64,000 nucleotides of DNA from JABSSA01 sp039984715. Its GTDB lineage: Bacteria > Pseudomonadota > Alphaproteobacteria > Rhodobacterales > Rhodobacteraceae. Shown one piece after another: positions 50,405 to 59,814 of the stretch (the stretch's first letter is position 1; each line of letters starts with the position of its first letter). The translations under genes were made by a program, and so were the position numbers. Location: positions 62,001 to 126,000 of the forward strand of contig JBDWUA010000006.1 in assembly GCA_039984715.1 (NCBI GenBank), written 5' to 3'. A model generated the notes under the pieces. That model was not told the DNA's origin, made no database searches, and saw nothing but the letters and a program-made list of their open reading frames with translations.

Positions 50405-51610
50405 CTAGATCCGTTCCAGAATGATTGCAGCGCCCTGCCCGACACCAACGCACATTGTACACAAGGCGTATCGTCCACCAGACCGGCGCAATTGATACGC
50501 TGCCGACAGAATAAGACGCGCACCTGACATCCCCAAAGGATGACCAATCGCAATTGCGCCACCGTTCGGGTTCACATGTGGCGCATCATCCGGCACACCC
50601 AACGCGCGCAAAGTCGCAAGACCCTGACTGGCGAAGGCCTCATTCAATTCAATGACATCCATATCTTCGATACGCAGTCCTGCGCGCGCCAGCACTTTTT
50701 GTGTTGCAGGCACTGGTCCAATGCCCATGACCCGCGGTGCAACACCTGCAGTCGCCATGCCGCACACGCGTACAATCGGGGTCAAACCATGGGCCTGAAC
50801 TGCATCTTCGTTGGCCAATAACAGCGCGGCGGCGCCATCATTTACGCCAGACGCATTGCCCGCCGTGACGGTCATATCTGGACCATTGATCCCCTTTAAC
50901 CCTGCTAACTTTTCCGCACTGGTGCCCGGTCGCGGATGTTCATCTGCGTCGACGATGAGCGGGGCACCTTTGCGCTGCGGGATTTCGACCGGCACGATCT
51001 CTTCGGCAAAAACGCCCGCTTGGGACGCCGCCGCCCACCGGGCTTGGGACTGGGCTGCAAACGCGTCCTGATCTGCACGGTTGATATCATAATCCTGTGC
51101 AACATTATCGGCTGTTTGCGGCATGGACTCTGTGCCGTATTTCTCTTTCATCTTTGGGTTCACAAAGCGCCATCCGATGGTCGTATCAAACACCGCATTG
51201 GCCCGAGAAAACGGAGTTGTCGCCTTGGGCATCACAAAAGGTGCGCGGCTCATGCTTTCCACACCACCCGCAACAAGCATGTCACAATCGCCAGATCGAA
51301 TGGCACGTGCAGCCATTCCAACGGCGTCCATTCCTGATGCGCATAGACGGTTAATGGTGGCTCCGGGAACTTCGATGGGCAGGCCAGCCAACAATGCCGC
51401 CATACGCGCCACGTTCCGATTGCTTTCGCCAGCCTGATTGGCGTCGCCTAGAAAAACATCGTCCAGACGTGACCAATCCACTTGCGCGTTTCGCGCCATA
51501 AGCGCCGCAATCGGGATCGCCGCCAAGTCATCCGTTCGCACAGCAGACAACGCCCCGCCATACCGGCCAATTGGCGTACGCACCGCGTCGCAAATGAAAG
51601 CGTCAGTCAT
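50405..51610 (-). CDS. paaJ: PaaJ-type thiolase (3-oxoadipyl-CoA/acetyl-CoA acetyltransferase)
   Basis: This 401-residue thiolase has all catalytic residues: nucleophile Cys in NRLCASGMDAV, His in GGAIAIGHPLGMSGARL and Cys in ALCTMCVGVGQGAA. Its length matches PcaF/PaaJ enzymes that cleave 3-oxoadipyl-CoA to acetyl-CoA and succinyl-CoA, the last step of phenylacetate breakdown. ATG 51610 follows AGGGGATG. It is the first gene of the paaJABCDE operon. The middle enzymes PaaF, PaaG and PaaH are not in this window. Confidence 0.9.
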   Translation of the reverse strand: MTDAFICDAVRTPIGRYGGALSAVRTDDLAAIPIAALMARNAQVDWSRLDDVFLGDANQAGESNRNVARMAALLAGLPIEVPGATINRLCASGMDAVGMAARAIRSGDCDMLVAGGVESMSRAPFVMPKATTPFSRANAVFDTTIGWRFVNPKMKEKYGTESMPQTADNVAQDYDINRADQDAFAAQSQARWAAASQAGVFAEEIVPVEIPQRKGAPLIVDADEHPRPGTSAEKLAGLKGINGPDMTVTAGNASGVNDGAAALLLANEDAVQAHGLTPIVRVCGMATAGVAPRVMGIGPVPATQKVLARAGLRIEDMDVIELNEAFASQGLATLRALGVPDDAPHVNPNGGAIAIGHPLGMSGARLILSAAYQLRRSGGRYALCTMCVGVGQGAAIILERI

Positions 51611-51905
51611 ATCATCCCCTAGCGAACATGCCGCCATCAGCGCGGCATACTTGCACGTATACCGTATTCGCAAAGTCCGTTCAACATTTATGTTACTAAA
51701 TTCATCACTATTATGTATTTCTTGTAACTATATAAATTCATTTCGGTCCAGTTGGATTGAAAACACACCCCAAGCTAATCAATTTTCTTTTAGGTCAATC
51801 TGATACCTACCCTAGGGATTGTCTTTCCCTGCGCGTTCGTGATGTACAAGATTGTGGTGATTAAAGTTGCCCATCGGATTACCCGTTCGGAGTTTAAAGA
51901 CAGCT
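51611..51905. other. Divergent intergenic region, AT-rich
   Basis: This region separates the start of the paa operon from the amidase. It is strikingly AT-rich between 51690 and 51800 and must contain both promoters. I found no clear copy of the ACC-CCGG-GGT palindrome seen before paaI. Confidence 0.4.
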
Positions 51906-53234
51906 ATGGCGCAAGACCTATGCAAGCTTTTAGCCACTCAGGCTGCGGAAAAAATCCGAGACGGCCACATCACTTCCGAAGCGTTGGTGAGTGCCTGTCT
52001 GGCTCGAATTTCTGAAACCGACGATGTGATCAAGGCATGGACTTGGATTGATCCAGATTACGCCCTTGCCCAAGCCAAAGAAGCTGACCGTATTGCGCAG
52101 GCTGGAAACGTGACCGGCGCGTTACATGGCGTCCCAGTGGGCCTCAAGGACATTATCGACACCAAAGATATGCCGACACAATGCGGCACACCCATTCTGG
52201 CCGATCATCAACCCACAGCAGATGCGCGTTTGGTCGAACACTTGCGCAAGGCGGGTGCCGTCATCATGGGCAAGACCGCAACAACCGAATTCGCGTATAT
52301 GCATCCCACCACAACAACCAATCCGCATGACGCGTCACGATCTCCGGCGGGCTCGTCAAGCGGATCAGCGGCCGCAGTTGCAGCCCGACACGTGCCTTTG
52401 GCGGTCGGAACACAAACTGGCGGTTCAGTCATTCGACCTGCTTCTTTTTGCGGGGTTTATGGAATGAAACCATCGCGCGGGTTGATTTCGCGCACGGGTG
52501 TCTTTCGCACATCAAGAGCACTGGATCATGTCGGCGGTTTCGCAAACTCGATCGAAGACATCAGTCTGCTGATCGACGTGCTTGGAGGCTATGACCGATC
52601 AGACCCTGATAGCTTTGCCGATGCTCGACCAAATCTGTTGAATAGCGCCCAAGACGAAACGTCCTTTGAACCGAACATCGCTTGGTTTGATTTTTCGTTT
52701 CATGATCGGTTGGATGATGGTGCCCGTTCCGGGTTTGATCGTTTGATTGACTCACTTGGCCCGCGTGTTGAACGGCTCTCGAATGTGCCGCAGGTGGCAA
52801 ACCTGACAGATGTGCACAAAGCTATATATGATTATGAACTGACGCAGAACATACGCAAAATTGCCGCCACGCATGGTCAGTTATTAAGTGATGAAATGCG
52901 TGCCGCCATTCAACACGGCACAAACATCAGCCAAGATCAGTACGAAGACGCAATCGCGCTGAAAGAAAACGCAAACGCCTTTTTCCAAAGTCACTTTAAC
53001 GATTTTGACGCGATCCTAGCGCCATCAGCAACAGGTGAAGCCCTGCCATTGTCCGCAGGTTCCACAGGAGATTCAGTGTTTTGCAAAATCTGGACGCTCG
53101 CCGGATTGCCCACATTGACGCTGCCCTTGTTGGCTGGCGAAAATAATTTGCCAATTGGTGTCCAATTGGTCGGTGCTGCGGGAAAAGACGATCATTTGAT
53201 GCGTACGGCATCTTGGATCCAAAACGCGCTCTGA
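51906..53234 (+). CDS. Amidase signature family enzyme
   Basis: This 442-residue amidase has the complete Ser-cisSer-Lys triad: Lys in PVGLKDIIDTKDMPTQCGTP, cis-Ser in the loop RSPAGSSSGSAAAVAA, and nucleophile Ser in GTQTGGSVIRPASFCGVYG. Such enzymes hydrolyse amides of carboxylic acids; the substrate is unknown. ATG 51906 is favoured by the family N-terminus, although the ribosome site is weak; the longer frame uses TTG 51867. Beside the paa operon it might supply a carboxylate such as phenylacetate from its amide, but that is only a guess from position. Confidence 0.85.
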   Translation: MAQDLCKLLATQAAEKIRDGHITSEALVSACLARISETDDVIKAWTWIDPDYALAQAKEADRIAQAGNVTGALHGVPVGLKDIIDTKDMPTQCGTPILADHQPTADARLVEHLRKAGAVIMGKTATTEFAYMHPTTTTNPHDASRSPAGSSSGSAAAVAARHVPLAVGTQTGGSVIRPASFCGVYGMKPSRGLISRTGVFRTSRALDHVGGFANSIEDISLLIDVLGGYDRSDPDSFADARPNLLNSAQDETSFEPNIAWFDFSFHDRLDDGARSGFDRLIDSLGPRVERLSNVPQVANLTDVHKAIYDYELTQNIRKIAATHGQLLSDEMRAAIQHGTNISQDQYEDAIALKENANAFFQSHFNDFDAILAPSATGEALPLSAGSTGDSVFCKIWTLAGLPTLTLPLLAGENNLPIGVQLVGAAGKDDHLMRTASWIQNAL

Positions 53235-53247
53235 TTTGACCGTTTTC

Positions 53248-54180
53248 TTACGCGTCCCAAGCCACTCGGAACCCCATATGGGTCGTCGCGCTGTCTGGAG
53301 AATTTCCCGTGCGGGCCGCAATCCTGTACCGATAGCAATAGGAGTCGTGGCATAGGAATGACCCCCCTTTGATCAGCTTGTATCCGTTCGCCGCAGATTG
53401 CCGTTGATTACCGTTGGATGACAAGTGAAACGGTTCAGCCGTCCATTCCCACACGTTTCCAACCATGTTGAACAACCCAAAACCGTTCGGCTTGAAAGAC
53501 CGCGCCGGTGCGGTTGTCTCATAACCATCCAAACATGTATTTTTGTTGGGAAATTTTCCTTGCCAGATATTGCAAGGGAAATGACTGACATCATCCGGCG
53601 GCTCATCGCCCCAAGGGAACGCAACATCACCCTGCCCGGCGCGCGCCGCATGTTCCCATTCTGCTTCTGTTGGTAAACGTGCCCCAATCCACTCTGCATA
53701 CGCACGCGCGTCATTCCAAGAGACTTGCACAACCGGGTGATCCGGATGATACGCAGAACTTGCTGTCTCGGGACCATTCAGTTCTCGCCAATTGGCCCCA
53801 TAAACTTGGCGCCACCACTGAACATTCGCCACGCCTTTGGTTAGACCCACATCGTCGCGCACCTGAGCCCAAAAGACAAAAGACCAGCCGTATCGTTCTG
53901 CCTCGGTTTGATACCCGGTGGCGTCTACAAATGCGGCAAATTCCGCATTCGTCACAGTCGTTTCGCCCATAAAAAACGGTTCAAGTTTTTGTTCACGCAC
54001 AGGAGATTCTGCGTCTTCGTGGATAATCGGATGGGCGGTTCCGACCAATGCTGTACCGCCCGGAATTCGTTTTGCATTTGGCCGCATGCCTTTGCCCGCC
54101 CCAAACGGAACAGGCGTCACCGGGCGCGCATTACGATCCGATGCCGGAGAGCAACAAGAAGTCTGATCAGGTCGGGTCAT
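53248..54180 (-). CDS. Formylglycine-generating enzyme (sulfatase-activating)
   Basis: This 310-residue FGE-sulfatase-domain protein belongs to the true FGE (SUMF1-like) branch. The active-site part GGSFLCHDSYCYRYRIAAR has both copper-binding/catalytic cysteines, followed by GNSPDSATTHMGFR as in the human enzyme. Also visible are METTVTNAEFAAFVDATGY-like text (GETTVTNAEFAAF) and RLPTEAEWEHAAR. It converts the Cys of a sulfatase CxPxR motif to formylglycine. No sulfatase lies in the window, so its client must be elsewhere. Confidence 0.92.
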   Translation of the reverse strand: MTRPDQTSCCSPASDRNARPVTPVPFGAGKGMRPNAKRIPGGTALVGTAHPIIHEDAESPVREQKLEPFFMGETTVTNAEFAAFVDATGYQTEAERYGWSFVFWAQVRDDVGLTKGVANVQWWRQVYGANWRELNGPETASSAYHPDHPVVQVSWNDARAYAEWIGARLPTEAEWEHAARAGQGDVAFPWGDEPPDDVSHFPCNIWQGKFPNKNTCLDGYETTAPARSFKPNGFGLFNMVGNVWEWTAEPFHLSSNGNQRQSAANGYKLIKGGSFLCHDSYCYRYRIAARTGNSPDSATTHMGFRVAWDA

Positions 54181-54327
54181 CGTGCAATGATTACCCTAAT
54201 TTGACCACGATATCCAGATTTAGGTATTTTATTCATCACGTTACAGCATTCCACGAATTGTCAGGCAATTCCATTCCGTGGACACAAAACTGTTTGGTTT
54301 GATGATGCGGGTCAAACGGAACCACGG

Positions 54328-55980
54328 TTATTTCAGCCATACACCGGGAGCCAGCAAGGCGGTGGGTTGTTGAACCTCAATCAGGTTAACACCGCCTCGC
54401 GCTTGGGCATCTGCCAATGCCTTGGCGAAACCATCAACATCGCTGACATGCGCCGCCCCGGCCCCAAAAGATTTTGCCAACGCGCAAAAGTCCGGATTGA
54501 CCATGTCAGTACCGGACACACGCCCCGGAAACTCACGTTCCTGATGCACACGGATCGTTCCGTATCGTGCGTTATTTACAAGAATGACGGTCATGCGCAG
54601 ATTGTGCTGACACGCGGTCGCCATCTCTTGCAGCGACATCATAAAACACCCATCCCCAGCGACAGCAAAGACGTCACGATCCGGGGACGCCGTCGCAGCC
54701 GCAACCGCTGCGGGCAGTCCATATCCCATCGACCCTGACGTTGGTGCCAATTGCGATCCCGGACGCCGATATCGATAAAACCGATGCAACCAGCCAGCAT
54801 AGTTTCCAGCCCCGTTGCAAAAAATTGCATCTGGTGGCAACGCCTTGTTCAGATGGGCGAAAATTGGAACCAAAGGGTCATCCACGAAACTGTCGGGATC
54901 GCTATAACCCTCATAAGCTGACCGCAATCCACGGCATCGGTCCGCGAACCGATCCGGTGCAATCGGGGCCCAATCGTTTACCGCTTCGCAAAAGCTTTGC
55001 GTATCCGAAACAAGCGAAATCTCGGGCTCATAAACGCGCCCCGGTTCCTCGGGTTCGGGAAAAACATGTGCCAACATTTGATCGGGCACAGGAGAGTTGA
55101 CCAACGTGTACCCTTGTGTGGTCATCTCACCCAGCCTTGGGCCGACGGCGATCAATAAATCCGTTTCGGCCAGAGCGTCTTCTAGATAGGGCGTTTTACC
55201 AACAGCGAAATGGCCAACAAAATTCGGGTGTTCATGATCCATCAAACCCTGCGAACGCATCGACACGGAAACCGGAATGCTTTGTTTCTCGGCAAAGCTG
55301 GCCAAAGCCTTTATGCCCGCATCTGACCAACCACCACCACCGGCCATGACCAAAGGGCGTTGCGCCTTTGATAAAGCTTGTTTTAGGGCGTCCAAACGTT
55401 CAGGCGCAGGTTGATAACGTGCAGCAGCGATCCGCCGCGGAGGCTGAGGTAATTCAATTTCGTCATAAAGCATGTCTTCGGGCAGTGACAAAACCACAGG
55501 GCCCGGACGACCTGACAACGCAGTGCGATATGCGCGCGTTACAAATTCCTGCATGCGCGTGGCGTCATCAATTTCAGCGACCCATTTGGCGACCTGACCA
55601 AACATGCGACGGTAATCAAGTTCTTGAAAGGCTTCGCGTTCGGTCATGTTGCGCGCAACTTGCCCAATGAACAGGATCATCGGAGTCGAATCCTGAAAGG
55701 CCACGTGCAATCCGGCACTGGCGTTTGTTGCACCGGGGCCGCGCGTCACCATTGCGATGCCGGGCTGGCCGGTCAGCTTGCCATAGGCATCCGCCGCCAT
55801 CGCCGCACCGCCCTCTTGGCGACAGGTGGTAAATTCGATCTCGTTTTCACGTCCATGCAACGCATCCAAAACCGGCAGATAGCTTTCGCCCGGTACGCCA
55901 AACACATGGCGCGTGCCCTGACCAATCAAAAGGTCAACAAGGTGGTCCGCAGCGCGGCGCGTATTCGCAGATTTGGTCAT
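54328..55980 (-). CDS. Thiamine-diphosphate enzyme, acetolactate synthase-like
   Basis: This 550-residue ThDP-dependent enzyme is of the acetolactate synthase/benzoylformate decarboxylase type. It has the N-terminal glutamate region (FGVPGESYLPVLDALHG, then CRQEGGAAMAADAYGKLTG), a central FAD/regulatory-type domain and the C-terminal ThDP motif (AGDGCFMMSLQEMATACQHN, then LVNNARYGTIRVHQE). It sits at the end of the iol operon where iolD might be expected, but its length and opening do not match IolD. The acyl substrate is unknown. ATG 55980 was chosen over upstream codons by family length. Confidence 0.82.
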   Translation of the reverse strand: MTKSANTRRAADHLVDLLIGQGTRHVFGVPGESYLPVLDALHGRENEIEFTTCRQEGGAAMAADAYGKLTGQPGIAMVTRGPGATNASAGLHVAFQDSTPMILFIGQVARNMTEREAFQELDYRRMFGQVAKWVAEIDDATRMQEFVTRAYRTALSGRPGPVVLSLPEDMLYDEIELPQPPRRIAAARYQPAPERLDALKQALSKAQRPLVMAGGGGWSDAGIKALASFAEKQSIPVSVSMRSQGLMDHEHPNFVGHFAVGKTPYLEDALAETDLLIAVGPRLGEMTTQGYTLVNSPVPDQMLAHVFPEPEEPGRVYEPEISLVSDTQSFCEAVNDWAPIAPDRFADRCRGLRSAYEGYSDPDSFVDDPLVPIFAHLNKALPPDAIFCNGAGNYAGWLHRFYRYRRPGSQLAPTSGSMGYGLPAAVAAATASPDRDVFAVAGDGCFMMSLQEMATACQHNLRMTVILVNNARYGTIRVHQEREFPGRVSGTDMVNPDFCALAKSFGAGAAHVSDVDGFAKALADAQARGGVNLIEVQQPTALLAPGVWLK

Positions 55981-56052
55981 ATTCAAAAGCCTGTTGGAAA
56001 GAGTCGTGCAATGTTCACACACACTCTGACCAATCGCCGACCAAGTGCAAGC

Positions 56053-56862
56053 TTAGCCGTTGTCGCGTTCGAAAATCCAATTGTGATCAGGATGGTTTTC
56101 AAATCGCCATTTGCGCAATGGGCCAGCCATAACATTCAGGTAATACAGCTCGTATCCATAGGGCGCACCGCAGGGGTGATGACCTTTGGGCACCAAAACG
56201 ACATCGTGATCCTGTACGCTCATCGTTTCGTCCAACGTGCCGTCTTCTGTCCAAACACGCTGATGAGCGTATCCTTGTGACGGGTTCAGCCGATGGTAAT
56301 AGGTTTCTTCAAGATATGTCATCTCGGGGTAATTGTCTTCATCGTGCCGATGCGGCGGATAAGATGACCAATGCCCGGAAGGTGTGAAAACTTCTGTCAC
56401 CAAAAGGCTGTCAGCGACGTCACGCCCTTCCATGGCGATGTTGTTGATGTACCGTGTGTTGGTGCCTTTGCCCCGTTCTTCCAGCGAAATGCCTTCAGGA
56501 CCAATCGCTTGTGCTGCATGCCCGCCGGTGCCCGGTGCGGAACACACTGCCAAAGTGCAATCTGTTGTCGCATGCGCCACCCAATCCGACCCGTTAGGAA
56601 CGTAAAGGCAGGCGGGCGGCGTTTTTTCAAAGACGTTCATTCGATCGCCCATTTCGCCGAACTCTTGGCCACCAGCAGACAATTCTGCCTTGCCTTCGAC
56701 CAGAACCAAAATGACTTCGCGTGCATCCGTCTGTTCAGCGACCTTGTCGCCTGCGCGCAAACGATAAAGCCCAAAGCCCACATACCCCCAGCCCGCGCTG
56801 TCCGGTGTGATGTCGTGAACTTTACCCGTCGACGTGCTTGGCCTTACGCGTAGGTCACTCAT
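56053..56862 (-). CDS. iolB: IolB, 5-deoxy-glucuronate isomerase
   Basis: This 269-residue bicupin enzyme converts 5-deoxy-D-glucuronate to 5-dehydro-2-deoxy-D-gluconate in myo-inositol degradation. Metal-ligand text is visible in HWSSYPPHRHDEDNYPEMTYLEE-type sequence (PPHRHDED, then Glu in YLEETYYHRL) and in the later QDHDVVLVPKGHHPCGAPYG. ATG 56862 follows GGAATGAA; the frame has another ATG two codons upstream. It follows the IolC fusion gene by about 27 bases. Confidence 0.93.
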   Translation of the reverse strand: MSDLRVRPSTSTGKVHDITPDSAGWGYVGFGLYRLRAGDKVAEQTDAREVILVLVEGKAELSAGGQEFGEMGDRMNVFEKTPPACLYVPNGSDWVAHATTDCTLAVCSAPGTGGHAAQAIGPEGISLEERGKGTNTRYINNIAMEGRDVADSLLVTEVFTPSGHWSSYPPHRHDEDNYPEMTYLEETYYHRLNPSQGYAHQRVWTEDGTLDETMSVQDHDVVLVPKGHHPCGAPYGYELYYLNVMAGPLRKWRFENHPDHNWIFERDNG

Positions 56863-56889
56863 TTTCATTCCGATTCAATTGCTTAATTC

Positions 56890-58794
56890 CTAGACCTCAA
56901 GTGACGTCCGGGCATCATCCCACAGATCGCACAGCGCCTGATAACGCCCCGCCATATCTGTAATCGCGTCTTCGGCGGGCAATTTGTCAAGCATATAGGC
57001 CGCTGCGGCATCTGAAAAGATTGTACGCCCAACAGCGAACCCTTTGACCAGAGGGAATTTAGCGGCTGATTTGAAGCTTCTGGCAAGTGTTTCTTCGGAC
57101 TCACCCAGCCCCAAAACAACGATGCCGTGGACATGTTTGTCATGGGACAAAATGCAATTGCATGTCATTTCCCACGCGGCATCAGACGTCATTGGTTCCA
57201 ATTTCCACCAGTCAGGGTAAACGCCCATGTCGTAAAACCGGTCGATCACTTTGGCGGTTGTATCGTCGTGTACGGGGCCCACTTTGGATGGAATAACCTC
57301 AAGTAAGAACTCAAGGCGGTTTCTTCGGGCCGCATGGAACAGACGTAAAACAACGTCCTCTTGCTGCGCTTTCAATTCAGCCGTGTCATCCGGGTGATAG
57401 AAACATAAAACCTTGACCACATGTTCCTTGGGCCATTCCGACAATCCACCAAAATCAGGGCCAACCTCGGGTTCTAATTCAAGCGGGCGCGATCCGGGCA
57501 ATTCGACCGGTCGACCTATCCAAAGACCTTGACCTGCGGCCTGGTACAATGCGTCACTGCCCAGTCTGCCGTCACACAACAATCCATACCCGTCGCGCCC
57601 ATCCGCCACGTTTTCACAGGCCTGAATACACAGCGATTTAAACGCGCCTATCTTTTCGACAGTCGCGCCTTTTAGGTCCTCCAACTGCATTCGATGATCG
57701 AATGCAAAGATGCGAACCGTATCCCAATGCGTGGTGCGTGTCGTCGACCAGTGCAACTGTTCTAATTCTTGATCTTTGCGCAACGCCGGGGTTCTCACCC
57801 CCCGTTTCAAGAACGTCTGAAGTTCGGTCCATGATGGATATGCCGGGGCGCATCCATGCCGGCTGACCGCGAATGCCCCGCACGCGTTTGCATATGTCAG
57901 CGCAGTTGGCCAATCCTCGTCATCAAGCCAACCGCGTAGCAGGCCGGACATAAACCCATCCCCCGCGCCCAAAACATTGAAGACTTCGATTGGGAAACCA
58001 GGTCCTGCTTCGCCTTCATCCAACGAATCTGCAATGTCGCCCGTAAAGGCCACGGCCCCCATAGGCCCGCGTTTGCACACAAGGGTGGCGTTGCTGACGG
58101 CGCGAACGGCGCGCAGCGCGGTGATCGTATCGGTCGATCCACCGGCGATGTGAAATTCTTCTTCGGTGCCAACGATCAGGTCAAAGTAATGCAATGTCGA
58201 TTGCAGTTTTTTCGTTACTTTTTCGCTCTCTATAAAGCGTTCTTCGCCCGCCCCATGTCCGGCCAACCCCCAAAGATTTGGACGGTAATCAATATCCAAC
58301 GCGGTCCGCGCACCGGATTTTCGGGCCAATTGTAAGGCCTTTATCACAGCGGCTTCAGTACTTGGATTACTCAGATGCGTCCCTGTCGCAACAACGGCAC
58401 GGGCTTGTGCGATAAAGTCTGGATCGATGTCATCAACACCCAACGCCATATCCGCACAGTTTTCGCGATAAAAGATGAGCGGAAACTGCTCTTCGTCGCG
58501 AATGCCCAGCAACACCAGCGCGGTCAGTCGTGTGGGGTCTGTGGCGACGCCTGTCACATCAACCCCTTCACGCACCAATTCCTCGCGGATATAACGGCCC
58601 ATATGTTCATCGCCAACGCGGGTGATCAACGCAGACTTCAAACCAAGGCGCGCCGTACCGACCGCCATGTTTGTTGGTGATCCCCCGACATATTTGTCAA
58701 ACGATCTCATGTCTTCCAAACGTCCGCCCACTTGTCCACCATACAGATCGACCGACGAGCGGCCTATGGTGATCAAATCAAGTGGCTTGCTCAT
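56890..58794 (-). CDS. iolC: IolC kinase fused to DUF2090 aldolase-like domain
   Basis: This 634-residue fusion has an N-terminal PfkB-type 5-dehydro-2-deoxygluconokinase (residues 1 to about 320, with VGGSPTNMAVGTARLGLKSA and the motif FNVLGAGDGFMSGLLRGW) and a C-terminal DUF2090 domain (about 330-634, with IFAFDHRMQLEDL, LLCDGRLGSDALYQAAGQG and VVLGLGESEETLARSFKSA). The DUF2090 half has an aldolase-like barrel and is thought to cleave the phosphorylated product, replacing IolJ. Start overlaps the iolG stop by ATGA. Confidence 0.93.
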   Translation of the reverse strand: MSKPLDLITIGRSSVDLYGGQVGGRLEDMRSFDKYVGGSPTNMAVGTARLGLKSALITRVGDEHMGRYIREELVREGVDVTGVATDPTRLTALVLLGIRDEEQFPLIFYRENCADMALGVDDIDPDFIAQARAVVATGTHLSNPSTEAAVIKALQLARKSGARTALDIDYRPNLWGLAGHGAGEERFIESEKVTKKLQSTLHYFDLIVGTEEEFHIAGGSTDTITALRAVRAVSNATLVCKRGPMGAVAFTGDIADSLDEGEAGPGFPIEVFNVLGAGDGFMSGLLRGWLDDEDWPTALTYANACGAFAVSRHGCAPAYPSWTELQTFLKRGVRTPALRKDQELEQLHWSTTRTTHWDTVRIFAFDHRMQLEDLKGATVEKIGAFKSLCIQACENVADGRDGYGLLCDGRLGSDALYQAAGQGLWIGRPVELPGSRPLELEPEVGPDFGGLSEWPKEHVVKVLCFYHPDDTAELKAQQEDVVLRLFHAARRNRLEFLLEVIPSKVGPVHDDTTAKVIDRFYDMGVYPDWWKLEPMTSDAAWEMTCNCILSHDKHVHGIVVLGLGESEETLARSFKSAAKFPLVKGFAVGRTIFSDAAAAYMLDKLPAEDAITDMAGRYQALCDLWDDARTSLEV

Positions 58795-59804
58795 GACCCG
58801 GTCTCCAAAACCTCTTTCAAATCGACCACACGGCGTTCAATTACCGACAACAATGCAGCCTCGGCCAAGGCCAAGGCCATGTACCCATCATGCCCAGTCG
58901 TCGGGGTTTGAGTTTTTTCCGACAAGGATTTCACAAAGGCCGAAATTTCGACCGCGTAAGCATCCGCGTATCTGGACATGAAAAAGTCCTGCAACGCTGG
59001 ACGCGTGAAGCCTTTGTCAGTGGCCACTGTCACACGACTGAGGTGATGATTGTCCACGGCGACGGACCCTATTGACCCATGCACTTCGATGCGCTGATCG
59101 TATCCATACCGTGCTCTGCGTGAGTTGGTAATTGTGGCCTGACGCCCGCTGGCTGTTGTCAAAATGACGTTCGCGCTGTCATAATCACCAAGCTTGCCAA
59201 TCTCTGGATCGACCAGATTGCTTGCTGCGGCTTGGACGGTCGTAATGTCTTCTTCAAGCAGCCAACGCGCAATATCAAAGTCGTGGATCGTCATATCCCG
59301 GAAAATCCCGCCGGACCGGGTGATGTAATCTGCCGGTGGCGGACCGGGATCGCGCGATGTGATCGTGACCATTTCGACATTGCCGATTTGCCCATCATCA
59401 ATAGCGCTTTTTAAGGCTTGGAAATCTGGATCAAAACGCCGATTGAAACCAACCATTAAGGTCGCTTTGGCGTTTTCTACAATTGTCAGACATTCCCGAA
59501 CGCGCGTCAGGTCCAGATCAATCGGTTTTTCGCAAAAGACGGCCTTTCCCAGTCGCGCAAACTGTTCAATCAGATCGGCATGCGTATCAGTCGGCGTACA
59601 AATGATCGCTGCGTCGACATCATCTGAATGTGCAATTTCGTCAATAGTCCGAATATCGCAACCATGCTTTTGCTGAACAAACTGCGCTGCCGCAGCAACT
59701 GGATCAGCGATGGCAACAAGCTTGGCGTCCGCAACTGTAGCAATTGCATCGGCATGGACCTGACCTATACGGCCAGCCCCAAGAACGGCAAATCTAACGT
59801 TCAT
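58791..59804 (-). CDS. iolG: IolG, inositol 2-dehydrogenase
   Basis: This 337-residue Gfo/Idh/MocA-type dehydrogenase has the Rossmann start RFAVLGAGRIGQVHADAI, the catalytic lysine in FCEKPIDLD, GFNRRFDPDF and the histidine helix TIHDFDIARWLL, the latter two typical of IolG. It oxidises myo-inositol to scyllo-inosose with NAD+. It lies directly before iolC. A different Gfo/Idh gene at 37193-38338 is unrelated to this operon. Confidence 0.92.
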   Translation of the reverse strand: MNVRFAVLGAGRIGQVHADAIATVADAKLVAIADPVAAAAQFVQQKHGCDIRTIDEIAHSDDVDAAIICTPTDTHADLIEQFARLGKAVFCEKPIDLDLTRVRECLTIVENAKATLMVGFNRRFDPDFQALKSAIDDGQIGNVEMVTITSRDPGPPPADYITRSGGIFRDMTIHDFDIARWLLEEDITTVQAAASNLVDPEIGKLGDYDSANVILTTASGRQATITNSRRARYGYDQRIEVHGSIGSVAVDNHHLSRVTVATDKGFTRPALQDFFMSRYADAYAVEISAFVKSLSEKTQTPTTGHDGYMALALAEAALLSVIERRVVDLKEVLETGS

Positions 59805-59814
59805 TTAACTTCCT

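Noticed and set aside
54328..55980. IolD (trihydroxycyclohexanedione hydrolase)
   Set aside because: The location suggested it, but the N-terminus and length (550 instead of over 600 residues) match acetolactate-synthase-like enzymes.
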